Part shown: positions 22,447 to 34,707 of the stretch, one piece after another
Position numbering within the stretch: the first letter of the stretch is position 1
Layout of the letters: the number at the start of each line of letters is the position of its first letter
Source of the DNA: Parvularia atlantis
Lineage: Eukaryota; Opisthokonta; Rotosphaerida
Length of the DNA stretch: 64,000 nt
NCBI GenBank assembly: GCA_943704415.1
Contig: CALSCO010000711.1
Location: 1-64,000, forward strand
Reading direction: 5' to 3'
Translations under genes and position numbers: made by a program
The notes under the pieces: model-generated
The model's input: only the letters and a program-made list of their open reading frames with translations
What the model was told of the DNA's origin: nothing
Databases searched by the model: none

Positions 22447-23973
22447 CTCCTTCTCCTCGTCCGAGTAGAACGCCTTTTCCTTGGTCGGCTCGGCGCCGTT
22501 CTCCTGTGTGTGTGTGTGTGCGTGTGTGTGCGCACGCGCGGGAGCATTAGGGCCGATCGAGTGCACTTGCGCCGCCGACAAATGTCGCACGTGGATGTTG
22601 GGGTCGAGGAACTGCGTGCGGGCGTAGTGCATGAGCACGTTCATCATCGCCATTTGGCCCCACTCGTCCACGTCGATGATCTGTGCGTGCCAGAAGCGAG
22701 CTGTCATTAGCTGCCTGAGTGCGCGGCATGGTAGCGCAGCGCGTGCCTGGTGGCACAGCCGCCGGTAGTGCTTGTGCAGCAGATCAAGGCGCTCGGGGCA
22801 GACCTCCCAGAAGGCCATAATGACGCTCCCCTAGCGACGCGCGCGGGATGAGCACGCTGCCACCGCGTGCGCGCGCGCGTACAAGTACGACGGTCGAGCG
22901 CTCGTTCAGCTCGGCCTCGATGATGTCGACCAAGTTCTCCTTCTGGCCTGGGTCGAGGCTGCGCGAGCGTGAGCGCTGCGGCGCTTCGGCGCTGCGGCGC
23001 GACCCGGCGCCAGCGCACTTGAAGATCTTGGGCACGGCGTGCGCGGCCGTCTTGCGCACGTACGGCGAGAGGTCGTTGATGCACTTTTTGATGGCGAGCA
23101 CGACTGCGCAGGGCGCGCGCGCGCGCGCATTTGTGAGTGACCAGGTTGGCACTCGCAGACGGCGCACCGATCGGCACAATGACCTCGATGCGGATGCCGG
23201 ACAGCACGCGCAGCGACAGCGCCCGGATGAACTGGTTACTGTCGCTCAGGTCCTAGCGCGCGGGCGCGTGAGCGCGACGGGCCGGCGGGCGCGCGGCGAC
23301 GCGCACCTTCTGGAACGTGTTGATAGACAGCAGCGCGAGGTCGGGCTCCTTCTCGGCGTAGCGCAGCAGGTAGATGTACACGAGCTGCGCAGGTCGCGTG
23401 GCGCGTGAGCGGCCCAGCGTGCGGGCGCGCGGGTGCGGTGCCGGGCGGCGGGCGTACCTTGCGCACTTCGGCGTTTGTCGCGACGACGTTCTTGACGACG
23501 TCGGCGAAGAACTCGGACACGTCCCTCCCCTTGGAGATCATCTGCGCGGCGCGGGTGCAGCCGACGTGAGGCTGCGGGGGCGGCCGGCGTGTCGGGGGCG
23601 AACGCACGGCGATGAGCCGCTTCATGCCCTCGAGCTTCTTGCTGTCGTTGCTCTGGTCCAGCAGCTTGCGCACCTCCTGCACCTGCAGCGCGCGCGCCGC
23701 GGCGCGTTCAGCACGCCATCTCACCGCGGCCTGCTCGGCGTGCGCGCGCGGCGCGCGCGCGCCTTTTCGTCGGGCTGGTCGAAGAAGCGGGCGTTGCCCG
23801 CGGCCATCGCCTTGACGTCCTTGCCCGTCTCGATCGCCTTGTCGACGACCTGGTTGCCGACCTGCGCGCCACACGCTCAGCGCGCTCGCGGGCGCTGCGC
23901 AGCGCCGCACCTTGAGGCCGAGCGCGATGCCCTCGAGGCCGATCGACGTCGCGCGCTCGAGGTACTGCGCCAT
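18599..23973 (-). CDS. APL6: AP-3 adaptor complex beta subunit
   Basis: Large subunit of the AP-3 coat that sorts cargo to vacuoles or lysosome-related organelles. About 20 short introns. The start at 23973 gives [15 protein letters not shown]. The adaptin trunk then matches animal AP3B1 segment by segment: [114 protein letters not shown] and [15 protein letters not shown]. The acidic, lysine-bearing hinge is at about 20100-20640, with a long Asp run. A second acidic insert lies at about 22390-22500, where animal AP3B1 also has one. The C-terminal ear runs from about 19640 to 18600 and ends VVKASVTVK. Confidence 0.94.
20230..20460 (-). repeat. GAC/GAG trinucleotide-rich acidic hinge
   Basis: Runs of GTC on the plus strand encode about 20 consecutive Asp and a longer mixed Asp/Glu stretch in the AP-3 beta hinge. 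It is microsatellite-like and likely length-variable. Confidence 0.85.
22400..22455 (-). repeat. Second Asp-coding (GAC)n tract in AP-3 beta trunk
   Basis: About 11 Asp codons followed by a lysine cluster, just after FYSDEEKE. A (TG)n run at about 22507-22528 lies in the neighbouring intron. Confidence 0.8.
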
Positions 23974-24249
23974 TCCCGCAGCTGCTTGCGCGCGCGCGCG
24001 CGCATCAGCCGCGATCGCCGTCTCGGGGCGCGCGACCAGCGGGACAGAGCGCAGAAACGGGAGAGTGGCTGGAGTGAGCATTGCGCAGACGACGAGCAGC
24101 AGCAGGACCGGCACGGCACAGCACTGGCCGCAGGCAAGGGCAACGTGACCACAAAAACACGCTCGCGTCTTTCGCGAAAACAGGTATGGCCGCGGTCGCA
24201 TCGGTGCGCGCTCAACGGCATGCGGCGGCACAGGGCGGCGGTCAGGAAC
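23974..24249. promoter_or_regulatory. Divergent promoter AP-3 beta / LYR protein
   Basis: 276 bp between the two start codons. A relatively AT-rich patch with A runs sits near 24145-24185. No TATA box recognised. Confidence 0.4.
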
Positions 24250-24587
24250 ATGAGCGCGGCGGCAGCACGGTCGGCGGTGACGATGCCCACGCGGGCGCGC
24301 GTGCTCTCGCTGTACCGCCAGTTCATGCGCGCAAGCAAGGAGCTGGACAACCTGGACGTGCGTGCGCTTGCGCGCGTGTGCACGCGCGATCGCGCCGACC
24401 AGCGACACCCCAGGTCCAGCCGCGCCTGCGCCGCAACATCCGCGACGTGTTCGACATCCACCGGCGCGACACGGACGTGACGCGGGTCGAGACGCTGATC
24501 AAGTACGGCCAGGAGGACCTCGAGTGCATCCTCAACATCGCGCGCAACGTCAAGGGCAAGGACCTGCGCGACCTGCTGAGCATCTGA
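24250..24587 (+). CDS. LYR-motif (Complex1_LYR) mitochondrial protein, 2 exons
   Basis: Small basic protein of the LYR family, whose members help assemble Fe-S or respiratory proteins together with acyl-carrier protein. The N-terminus MSAAAARSAVTMPTRARV looks like a mitochondrial presequence; an alternative start lies at 24283. The LYR motif is in RVLSLYRQFMRASKELDN. One intron of about 55 bp then joins LD to VQPRLRRNIRDVFDIHRRD. The end is ECILNIARNVKGKDLRDLLSI. The R-rich RRNIRDVF after the LYR helix is typical of the family. The exact member is not clear; it is not an obvious ISD11 or SDHAF1. Its stop is 58 bp from the convergent enoyl-CoA hydratase stop. Confidence 0.8.
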
Positions 24588-24645
24588 ACAGCGCGCGCGC
24601 TCGCCGCATGTACGTATGGGCTGGTAGGACGGGCATGCACAACCG

Positions 24646-25874
24646 TCACTTGCCGCGCAACTGCGCCGCAAGCGCGCCCGCGTCGGCAAACCCGGGCACG
24701 GCCTTGGCCCGCACAGCGCGCAGGCCCTCGAGCAGGTCGGCGGCCTGGTAGCACACCGCCTGGTTGGCCGCCTCGCGCTGCAGCGCGGCCTCAAACGCAC
24801 CGCTGCCGCCCCGCCGCGGCTGCCGCCCGCGCGGTCAGCGCCGGGGCCGCAGCGAGACGGCAGACCGCACCTCGCGCAGCATCCGCACGGTCCCACGCAC
24901 GGCCAGCGGCGACGCCTCGGCGATCTTGCGTGCGATGGCGAGCGCTGCGGACGCCGGTTTACGTGCGTGCCGACGGCTTTGCGCTCGCACTGCACCTTCC
25001 GGCAAAACCTTGTCGGCCGGTTCGACGCTGAGCACCAGCCCGAGCCGCAGTGCCTCTTCGGCCCTGCGACGCGCACGGTCAGGCGGCGCATGGCACGCAA
25101 ACGCACACGGAAGCAGCGCACGTCAGCAGCTCGCCCGTCAGCAGCAGCCGCGCGGCGACCTGCGGCGACGCGACGTGCGTGAGCGTGAACGAGCTGCCCA
25201 TGCCTGGGTGCGCGCCGTTGGTGGTCAGGCCTCCGAAGCGAGCGGCGAGGTCGTGCGCGCACCGGGCGTGATGCCCAACCGAACAAAGTTGAGGCCGAGC
25301 TTGGTGCCGGCCGCGGCGACGCGCATGTCGCAGGCGAGGGCAACGGCGAAGCCCGCGCCGACGGCCGCGCCGTTCATCGCCGCGATCACCGGCACAGGCA
25401 GGTCGCGCAGGCGCAGGAAGCGCTCGTAGAACTCGTGCATCGTGGCCTCATTGGTTGCGCGGTCGGTCTGCGCCGGGGCGCGCCTGAGCCGGATGTGCTG
25501 CGCGGGTGCAAGCGACGCACGCGCGTGCGATCCTCGAGGAAGCCCAGGTCGCCGCCGGCTGAGAACGCCTTGCCCGCACCCGTGAGCACGACGGCGCGCA
25601 CGCTGCGGTCGTCCACCAGCTCGGCCACCTGGCGCGCGAACGCGCGGCCCATCTCCTCCGACAGCGGGTTGAGCTGGTGTCAGTCGGCCGTCAGCGACGT
25701 GTGCCCGCCATGTGCACACTGGTGACGCGCCTGCTCCGGCTGGTTGAGCGTCAGCAGGCGCACGCCGCACGAGCGGCCGGTCTGCGGGTGCAGATGGTCT
25801 AGCAGCGTGACGAGCTCACCGGCCGGCGCCGCGGTCGACAGGGCGCGCACGCCGCGGGCGATCGTTGACTGCAT
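24646..25874 (-). CDS. Enoyl-CoA hydratase/isomerase (crotonase) family, probably mitochondrial
   Basis: Crotonase-fold enzyme acting on enoyl-CoA esters, likely in fatty- or amino-acid oxidation. The presequence is [19 protein letters not shown]. Fold motifs: [37 protein letters not shown] (first oxyanion loop), [20 protein letters not shown] and [20 protein letters not shown], joined by an intron to [19 protein letters not shown]. The usual Glu of classic hydratases before the GxxPG loop is not evident in [11 protein letters not shown], so the exact reaction is unsure. The last intron joins VRMLRE to [17 protein letters not shown], and the protein ends LAAQLRGK. No peroxisomal SKL is seen. 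The start lies 39 bp after the upstream gene's stop. Confidence 0.88.
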
Positions 25875-25913
25875 CCGGTTGGTGTAACTGCCAGTGCACA
25901 CGCACTCACTCGC

Positions 25914-28900
25914 TTACGCGTCCAGCGCGCTCGCAAACTGTGACAGCAGCCGGTCCAGGTCGCGCACTTCTTCCGTGCCGCGCCGGGGTCCACGCCGCAC
26001 CTTGAACACGGCCGTCGCCAGGCCCATCTGCCCTGCGGCCTCCGCAGCGTCGATCAGCGCCTGGTAGTACGCCTCGCGCTCCTCGGGCTTGACGTCTGGG
26101 CGGCCGAGCCGCGCAGCGCGGTCGCCGGCAAAGTCGCGCGGGAGCAGGCGCGCGCCGGCGCGAACAGCCGGGGCGGCGCGCACCGCCGGCGGCGACGTGG
26201 CGAGGCGTGCTGCTTGTGTTGATGCAGGTGCAGGTGTGCCGCGGGATGGCAGTGACGGCGCGGGCATGGTCTGCGCGCTCGTCGTCGTCGTGCGCGTCGG
26301 CAGCGAGGGCGGCGGGGTGGCTGCGGGCGTCCGCGACGGCAGCGACGGCGCTGCTGCTGGTGCGGGCTGCGAGCGCGATGGCAGCGAGGGCGGCGGCATG
26401 CTGGTCGTGGGCAAGCTGCTCGCGACGCGTGAGGGCAGCAGGGGTGGCGGCATGCTCGTCGTCGGCAAGCCGTTGCTGGCGCGCGAGGGCAGCGAGGGCG
26501 GCGCAGCGGCGACCGCTGACGGCGTGCTGGCAGCGGGCGTAGCGCGCGAGGGCGGCGACGGCGGGGGCGGCGTCGTCGAAATCGGCGGTGGCGTGCCGTT
26601 GGCCGTGCGTGAGGGCAGCGTGAGTGCCAGCGCTGCGGGCGGCTTGGCCAGCGACGGCAGCGACGGCGGCGGGATCGGCACCGACGGCGACGCGCCCGCG
26701 CGTACCGACAGAGACGAACCCGACCCGTTTGCGGGCCGGACGGCGCTGAGGTTGACCGAGGCAGCGCGAGCAAGCGCGGCAGCCGGGGCGAGCGGCGGCA
26801 GGGCCAGGCCTGGTCCTGTGCTCGCGCGCGTCGAGGGCTGCCGCGTCACGGACGGCAGCGTCGGCGGCGCAATGGCAGCGCGCTGCGCTGGCGGCGTGCT
26901 CGTCATCGCCGAAACGGGCGGCGGCGCGACTCGCGAGGTCGACCCGAGCTGTCGGCACCATGAACATGGCAGCGCGCTGCCAACAGGCGTGAGCGCACCG
27001 CGGGGGCGGGAGTGCTGCGCGCAGGCGGCGGCGCGGTCGCGGCCGAGGCCATGTGCGCGTCCACGTCCCACTCGCCCCACTCCGAGTCCTCGACCGGGGC
27101 CGGCGCACGGGCCGCCGTGAGCGTCGGCAGCGTGGGCGGCGGGATGGCGCGCGGTGCAGGCGCACTGACCGTGCTCGCGGACACGAGCGCACTGCCCTTG
27201 GACTGCACAGAAGAGCAAATGAGCGCGCCGCACAGTGCCGCTGTACTAGTGCGCGCACCTTGCTCTGCATGTCACGGATGGCCGCAAACGCGTCGTCGGC
27301 CATGTCGCCGTCGCTTGGCCGCGAGCGCAAGGACGCTGCGACGTTGAGGGTGGCTGCGCTGCCGTCGTTGTCGCGCGGGATGTAGCGGTTGCTCCAGGGG
27401 CGCGACGTGGCGAGCTCGCGCGCAAACTCGCCCGAGACGATGGGCGCGGGCAGCGGGGGCGGGTAGAAGCAGTACTCGCGCGCAAACCCACGGTTGGTGA
27501 TGCGCGAGCACGTTTCGTGCACGTTGATGCCGCAGTCTGTGTGACACGAGGTCAGTGCCGGGCGGGAGCTAGGCGGGGGCGCACGCACTCTCGCACTTGA
27601 AGCCAAGCTTGCCGCCCATCGTGCCGTCGCACACGTCGCAGGCCACGAGCATCGTGTGCGTGAACGAGCGGTACTTGTGCCCCACCATCGGCAGCGGTGA
27701 CGCGTCGCGGTAGCCAAAGCTGCGCGGCCCGGTCACGCACGGTCTGTAGCGAGCGCGGGCGCGCACGCACCGGTCGCCTAGGTACTTGAGGCACGTGAGC
27801 ACCTGCTGCTTTTTCTGCTCAAGCTCGTCCAACTCGGCCGTGCGCTGCGCGCCGATCAGTTGCTGTGCGCCGCCGTCAGTGGTGGTTCGCTGCACCACGG
27901 CCGTGCGCTGCGGCGCGTGCCTGCTTGTGCGCGATGGTGCCGAGGGCGGTGCGCAGGTTGGTGTGCGTGAACATGAAGTAGTAGAAGCTGTTGGATGTCG
28001 GCTCAAACTTGGCCGTGTTGATCGCGCGCATGGCACCCAGGTTGATCATTTCCTGCGCGCAGCAGCCGTCAACACAGTAAAGACGTGGCGGCGCAGTCAG
28101 CACCCGCGTGCCTGCACGACTGGGAACGCCTCTTGCACGCCGTCCATGCCCTCAACGTTGCCGACCAGGTACTCGGCTAGCGCGAGGCCCGATACGCACG
28201 GCTCGTACGTGTTGAAAACTGCGCGTGCACCCACGCACGCGTTTGGCCGGCTGCCCGTCCCACCGGCGCAGCCCTGCACGCCGCACCGTCCGAGCGCGAC
28301 CGCGACACCATATCCTCGGCGATGACCATCATGAGCTCGCAGAAGAAGATGTTGCCAAGCTTCATCTTGGACGTCTTGCTCCACGGCAGGTTGAACGCCT
28401 GGTACTGGTTCGGGTCGCGTGCGCGGGCCTGCGCGATGGAGCCGTGGTCAGCGACGAGGCACCGCCAATCTAAGCCAGTGTAACCTTGAGCTTGGCACCC
28501 TGCCAGCCCGAGTCGTTGTCGTTGCCGTCGGCCGAGAACAAAACGACGGCGCGTCCGCTGCCGAGCTGCTTGGACGCCTGCGCCGTGTCGACGTTGATCA
28601 TGGGCGCGGTCGACGTCGGCGACACGGCCGTGGCGGACGGGTCTGCCGCGGGCCGTGAGCAACGCGCCGCCGGTACGCGCGCCGACGCACCGGCCACGAA
28701 CGGCTCCGAGGACGAGCCCAGGAGCGAGCCCGCGAGCTTGGTCATGCTCTTGAGCGCGCTCTTCGACTTGGACTTCTTCTTCTTCTTCTTCTTCTTCTTG
28801 CTGCTCTTCCTACGGCGGGGCGTCAGCGCTGGTGATGCTCCCGCACGGCACGTAGCACGGTGTGCCGCACCTGCCCTGGCCGTCGTCGTCGTCGTCGCTG

Positions 28901-29591
28901 CTGTCGTCGCTCGAGTCGCTGCTGTCGTCGCTCTTGAGCTTCTTCATCTCGGTGTCTGCGCGCGCGCGATCATGGGCGATTGGCCGACGCGGCACGCGTG
29001 CACCAGTGCGCACGGAATTGCGGCTCAAAGATGTCGTCGTCCTGCTGGCGCGAGAGGATCTGCCGCACGAGCTTGTTGCGTGAGATGCGCTCGTCCATCG
29101 CCAGCAGCTCCTGCACGCCGGCGTTCGTCAGCCTGCCGGCCCGCGGGCACACGCGCCGCACGCGCCTTGAGGTACTGGTTGAACTGCGGGATGCGCTGCT
29201 GCGCGAGCTGCATCTTGCGCTGTCCGGGCAGCAGCAGCACCTGCGTGGCGCGTGCGGCGCGCGCTCGTGATCGCGGCCCACGCGGTCCCGGGCAGCGCGT
29301 GACGCACTTTGCCAGGCATATACGGGATCGTCCTGCACCGCCGCCGCCGCTCCGTCAGCACACAGGCGTCTCGCCCACCCGCCGGCAGCGCGCGCACCGT
29401 GGCTGGCCCGCCTCGCCGGCCTCGACCGGGAAGAGTTTCATGAGGTTCATGTGCGTCGTGAAGAACTCGTTGTAGCGGCGGTAGACGCGGTGCTGCTGCT
29501 CGTCCATCGTCACCTCGATCTCGTACACGACCGGCCGCTCGCCGTCCTTGTCGCACTTGGCGCAGCGCACAAACGTCGCGCGCCACGCCAT
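25914..29591 (-). CDS. PX-DEP-C1 scaffold protein with tandem PSLPSR (SH3-ligand) repeats
   Basis: Multidomain signalling scaffold. Starts MAWRATFVRCAKCDKDGERP. Its PX domain is seen in HRVYRRYNEFFTTHMNLMKL and LLPGQRKMQLAQQRIPQFNQ, and ends ELLAMDERISRNKLVRQIL. An acidic Ser/Asp stretch and a lysine run follow (about 28770-28960). A DEP-like domain covers about 28420-27960 (YEPCVSGLALAEYLVGN, then EMINLGAMRAINTAKFEP, then NSFYYFMF). The C1 zinc-binding domain covers about 27700-27490 (GHKYRSFTHTMLVACDVCDG, joined to DCGINVHETC). The second half is low-complexity Pro/Ala/Ser with at least seven LPSR or LPTR motifs (26200-26640). The C-terminal helix is PDVKPEEREAYYQALIDA. It should bind phosphoinositide and possibly diacylglycerol. 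I know no named orthologue with this exact order. Confidence 0.8.
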
Positions 29592-29646
29592 CGGGTGACG
29601 ACGCGCTGCGCGGGTTCGCTGTCAGAGTAGTTTGTACAAGTGTGCC

Positions 29647-31830
29647 TTAGTGAGCGCTGGACAATGTCTTCTCGATGTCGGCGAAAAGCGCGTTGTCGTC
29701 GTCGCTGTCGTCGTCGCTGTCGTCGCGCGCGCGCTGCCGGGCGGGCCCTGCCGCCGTTGCGGGGGCCACAGGCGACGACGACGATGACGACGACGACGAC
29801 GACGACAACGATGACGACGAGCCGGACGAGCTAGGCGAGCGCTTGCGCTTCGGCCTGTCTTGGTTGCTCGGCGAGGTGTCATCGTCGTCGTCGTCGCTGG
29901 GGCTGCTGCTGGAGCTGCCGGCGAGCGCAGCAGCCTCGCGGTCGAGGTCGTCCATCGCCGAGACGTCGCCGGCCGCCGCGCCACCGCCGCCACCTCTGCT
30001 GCCGTTGTCGTCGTCCATTAGCAGCTGCAGGTTCTCCTGCTTACGCGCTTCAGCCGGACGCATGCAGCCCCGCGAGGCGTCGCACCAGGTCCTTCTCGTG
30101 CTCGCACCGGCGCTGCGCGTTGTCGACCTTGACGCCTGCGGGCGTGTACTGCTCCTCGGGCTGGCGCGCCCAGCGCTGCACAGACTCGAGCACCCTGCAG
30201 CCGCGGTCGCAGTCGCGGTCACGCCGCAGGCGCGTCGGCCAGCGCGCGTGCGCACCACGCTGGCGTCACGATGCACACGCTCGGCAGCGCCACAGCGCGC
30301 TTGACCTTGTCGGTGAGGCCGCTGGAGCTGTTGCGCTGCAGACGCGTGAGCCTGCACTGCGCAGTTCCTTGGCGATCGGGCCGCACCACATGCACGACCA
30401 GGTGCGTCGTGTCGTCCGTGATCTGGTCGTCACACTCGGCGCCAAAGTGGGTAGCGAGCTTCTGCGGGCGTTTCGCAAGGCGTGAGCATTCAAGCACCCC
30501 GAACCAAGCCGGCGCACCGCGATGTGCGACGCCAGCAGCGGCATGCCCGTCGGCACCACACCGCTGAACGCGAGCGACACGTTGCGCAGCACCTCGCGCT
30601 TGAGCACAACAAGCAGCGTCTGCGTGGCGCAGCGTCAGCACGGCCACAAGACGTGCACGGTCAGTGCGAGCCTTCGTGTCGGCCTGGGCCGGCCGCCCGG
30701 CGTCCAGCGAGGCGTAGTAGCGCTCGTGGAGCGTCACCAGGGCCTGCTCAACGCGCGTCAGTGCACGGTCGCGCACCCCGAGCACGCGCACCGTCTCAAG
30801 GTACCGCAGCTCGTCGTCGGTGTCGTTCGTCTTGGGCACAACGCGCCCGGGCTGCACGACCTGCACGCGCATGTCGATCGACGGCGTCGAGACGGCGTCG
30901 TCGTCGTCGGCGGGCGCGGGCGCGTTGATGTCACCCGCGCCAACGAAGAACTCGTACGGCGAGATGGCGATGAGGTTGCTGGACCAGTTCCAGACCTCAG
31001 CTCGGTCGTCAATCACGACGACCATCGAGTCGTCGGCGGGGAAGAGGCGCTTGAGCGACTTGACGCTGGCGTCTGCGCGCAGTGCGGCGCATGGCGTCAG
31101 CCGGCCGGACGGTGCCGTGCGAGCGCGCACCGGGCGTTTCGTCGCGCGAGAGCACGCGGTTGGCAAAGAGTGAGCCGTCGGGGTCAAGGATGCGCGCGAT
31201 CGCGTCGGCGTAGTGCCGCGAGCCGAGCGTGTAGATGTGCAGCTCGTACAGGCGGCTGACGGCGGCCAGGAACGCGCGCGCGTGCGGGCGCAGGCGGACG
31301 TAGTGCACGACGCTCGGCGCGGGCAGGTGCACGCGATAGACGTCCTTGGCCGCCTCGTCCGCGCCCAGCCACTGGTCGACACCCGGGTCGACGCAGGCGT
31401 GCACGAGCGTCTGGTCGAGGTCGCAGACGAGCGCGAGCTTGCGCGCGGCCAGGAGGTGGGCGCGCTGCTGCTGCTGGAACCGCGCGGCCTCGGTCTGCGA
31501 CACGCGCAGCGACGTGGTCGTGTGCAGCACGGAGACGGCACTGCGCCGGGCCGCGGCGCGTGTTCAGCGAGCGGCCCGCGCGTGTGCCGCGCGCGCGCAC
31601 TTGTCGACCTCGACGACCTTGCCGCAGAGCGCACAGAGCGTGCCGTAGACGACGCTGTGCTCGCAGTCGGCCTGGCGGCGGCGCAGCTCCTCGGCGGCAT
31701 CACCCGCCACGCCCGCCGCCGCGGCCGTCCTGGGCCGCATCACTACGCGCCGCTGGGGCTGCCGCCGCCGCCGCGTGAGCAGCGAGCGTGAGACGCGGGC
31801 CGTGGTCGATGAGGCACGCACCGCCGCCAT
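29647..31830 (-). CDS. FCP1: RNA polymerase II CTD phosphatase Fcp1
   Basis: HAD-type Ser phosphatase that recycles RNA polymerase II by dephosphorylating its C-terminal repeats. The first coding exon is ATGGCGGCG, then an intron, then an N-terminal Cys motif (CEHSVVYGTLCALCGK) typical of Fcp1. The catalytic DLDQT (DxDxT) is in KLALVCDLDQTLVHACVD. Next come VHYVRLRPHARAFLAAVSRL, IYTLGSRHYADAIARILDP, VVVIDDRAEVWNWSSNLIAI and PYEFFVGAGDIN. The BRCT domain lies at about 30560-30240 (LATHFGAECDDQITDDTTHL, VCIVTPAWCARALA). The C-terminus is acidic and Ser-rich and ends ALFADIEKTLSSAH, like the acidic TFIIF-binding tail of other Fcp1 proteins. The usual biotinyl-like N-terminal segment was not found, so an upstream exon may be missed. 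Confidence 0.9.
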
Positions 31831-32464
31831 TGCCGGGTGGAAGCGGGATGCGAAGTGCGAGTCGCACGCACCGTGCAGCGCCCCGGACGGCCGATGCCGC
31901 CGCACAGCCGAGTGCAGATCTGTGCAGGACGCGGTGGATTGCACCGGAATGGGTGGCTGGATGAAGTCGAGTGGGACGGGTGGGGCGCGGATGGCCCGCG
32001 CAAGGTCGACCTGCGGATGGCGCCGCTCGAGGGGCACGCATTCGCGGAGCTCCGCACGCACTTTCGGCGACCGCGCGCGTTCCGGCGTGGGCTGTGGCGC
32101 GAACGCGCGGGCGCGTGAGCACGGGCACGGGCTGGCTGGCACGCAGCAGTCGCGCGGGGCGTGTGTGCGGTGGGGCCTGCGTGGTGGGCCGGCCGACAGC
32201 GCGCACGTGCCCGTGCCGGTTGTCCTGTGCGCGTGGCTCGCGGCTCGCGTCGGGGGCGGCTCGCGTCCGGGGCGGCACACGCGGTAGTGCACCTGCGCGC
32301 GCGCTCGTCGGCTAGGCGTGTGTGTGCGGGCGCGGCGTGGCCGTGCTGGCGGGGGCGCGGCGGGCGAGGCAGGAGGGCGCGCGCGTGCACACGTGTACCC
32401 CCCTCAGCCTGACGTGTGCGCGCACGTTCGTCAGCCGCTCCCCCGCCTTCGCGCCGCGCAAAAC
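31831..32464. promoter_or_regulatory. Divergent intergenic region FCP1 / RAB11
   Basis: At 634 bp this is the longest gene-free stretch in the window. A minus-strand frame with unusually GC-poor codons covers about 31920-32010; it could be a missed Fcp1 5' exon but matches nothing I know. CT-rich sequence precedes the Rab11 ATG (about 32430-32460). Confidence 0.4.
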
Positions 32465-33409
<945 letters not shown>

Positions 33410-33643
33410 GCAGTGGGGCGGTGGCCGGCGCGTGCTCGCGGCACCGTGTGCGCGGCGCCGTGCGCGCGGCTCCCGCATTCTGTCCACCCCCCCTTTGTGC
33501 GGTTGGTTCCCCTCGGTGTTCACCTGTACCGTGTGCGTGTCCTTTGAATGGCAAATAGCGTGCCCACACTTTCCTGTGCTTCCTTCACAGGGGCACGCGC
33601 GCACGCACGCCGCGACGCACGCCGCGACGCACGCCGCACGCAA
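33410..33643. promoter_or_regulatory. Intergenic, Rab11 3' / TMEM230-like 5'
   Basis: 234 bp. A GCACGCCGCGAC-type short direct repeat (about 33600-33640) lies just before the next ATG. Confidence 0.35.
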
Positions 33644-34242
33644 ATGGAGGGCTACGACGGGTGGCACGACGAGGACGACCCGACCGCGCCCGAGGTCGAG
33701 GCCCTGCCACGGCGCGCCCCCAGCACCGCGCGCAAGTCGCTCATCGTCTTCGACGACGACCACGACAAACACGCCGCGGCCGCGGCCGCGCTCGGCGGCG
33801 CGCCCCAGTCGCGCATCTTCCCAGGCCAGCCGATCGCGCCGCCGCGCGCCACGCGCAACTTGGAGAACCTAAAGGAGCCCGTGTACCGCGCCGAGAGCCG
33901 GTGGCCGTACGCGCTCGTGGCGCTGCTGGTGCTGCTGGGCGCGTTTGCGATGTTTGTGATCGGCATTGTCTGCGTGCGCGACTTCTACACGGCCGAGACG
34001 GGTGGGCCGAACGAGCCGGCGCTGGGCGTGCAGCTGTGCGGGCCGGCAGGCGGTGCGCTCCGTCAGTGCGTCGGTTGCGGTACTTCGGGGGCCGCTGACC
34101 GCGCGCCGCAGGGAGCGGCGGCATCGTCATGATCATCGCCGGCTGCTTCGCCATGATCGCCGCCGGCTACCAGCTCTGGCGCCTGCGCGAGCCCGTGCTC
34201 AAGCTGGCCGGGTACAAGCCGGCGGGGCCGCAGGCCGTGTAA
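33644..34242 (+). CDS. Two-span membrane protein, TMEM230/TMEM134 (DUF872)-like, 2 exons
   Basis: Small membrane protein with a long polar N-terminus and two transmembrane segments near the C-terminus. Starts MEGYDGWHDEDDPTAPEVEA. A middle part has SRIFPGQPIAPPRATRNLEN and LKEPVYRAESRWPYALVAL, followed by membrane span 1 (to about 33985). One intron then joins QLCGPAGG to SGGIVMIIAGCFAM (span 2), and the end is YQLWRLREPVLKLAGYKPAG. The layout (basic/polar head, span with GAFxxxxIG, short loop, second span, YxLxR then KLAGY) resembles the TMEM230 family, which works in vesicle traffic. The assignment rests on layout and a few residues, so it is tentative. Confidence 0.68.
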
Positions 34243-34707
34243 CGCCCGGCGGGCCCGGGCTCGTGTCTGTTTGTGTGCGTCTGCGCAGACGTTCAGTTCT
34301 CTTTGAGTTTGTTTGCCGTGTCGCCGCGGACGGTGGCCTGTCTGGCCGGTTATTGAGACTGTGCTTCGCGCGCGGCCCACGAAGGGGCGATCGCATCCGC
34401 CGCCTCACCCAACCGGCCAGTGGTGCTCTGCTCTGCCTCCCAGCGGACGGCTCCCCGAGTCCTCGGACGGCCGGCGCAGCGTGGCGTCGCCCGCCCCGTC
34501 GGCGAGGAGTGCTTTTGAGCGGGAGGGCGGTTATTTGTGTTGTGAACCTTGAGGGCAGCATCGGCCGCATGCGCGACGCGGCGGCACATCGTGGGCTCGC
34601 GCTTATGGGTGGGGGGCACACATTCCCATCATGGCGACCGTGTGCTGCACCCGCCGCGCCCGCTGTGCTCACGCTGCGCCGCGCCCGCCCCGTCCGCGCG
34701 CAGAGCC
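34243..34707. promoter_or_regulatory. Intergenic, TMEM230-like 3' / SMARCC 5'
   Basis: 465 bp with T-rich patches (about 34290-34320 and 34515-34550). Probably a 3' UTR plus the SMARCC promoter. No gene or clear motif seen. Confidence 0.4.

Noticed and set aside
25906-27717. 603-codon minus-strand frame and a 343-codon plus-strand frame over the same DNA
   Set aside because: Both overlap the PX-DEP-C1 gene in wrong frames; the frame with PSLPSR motifs is the coherent one after splicing.
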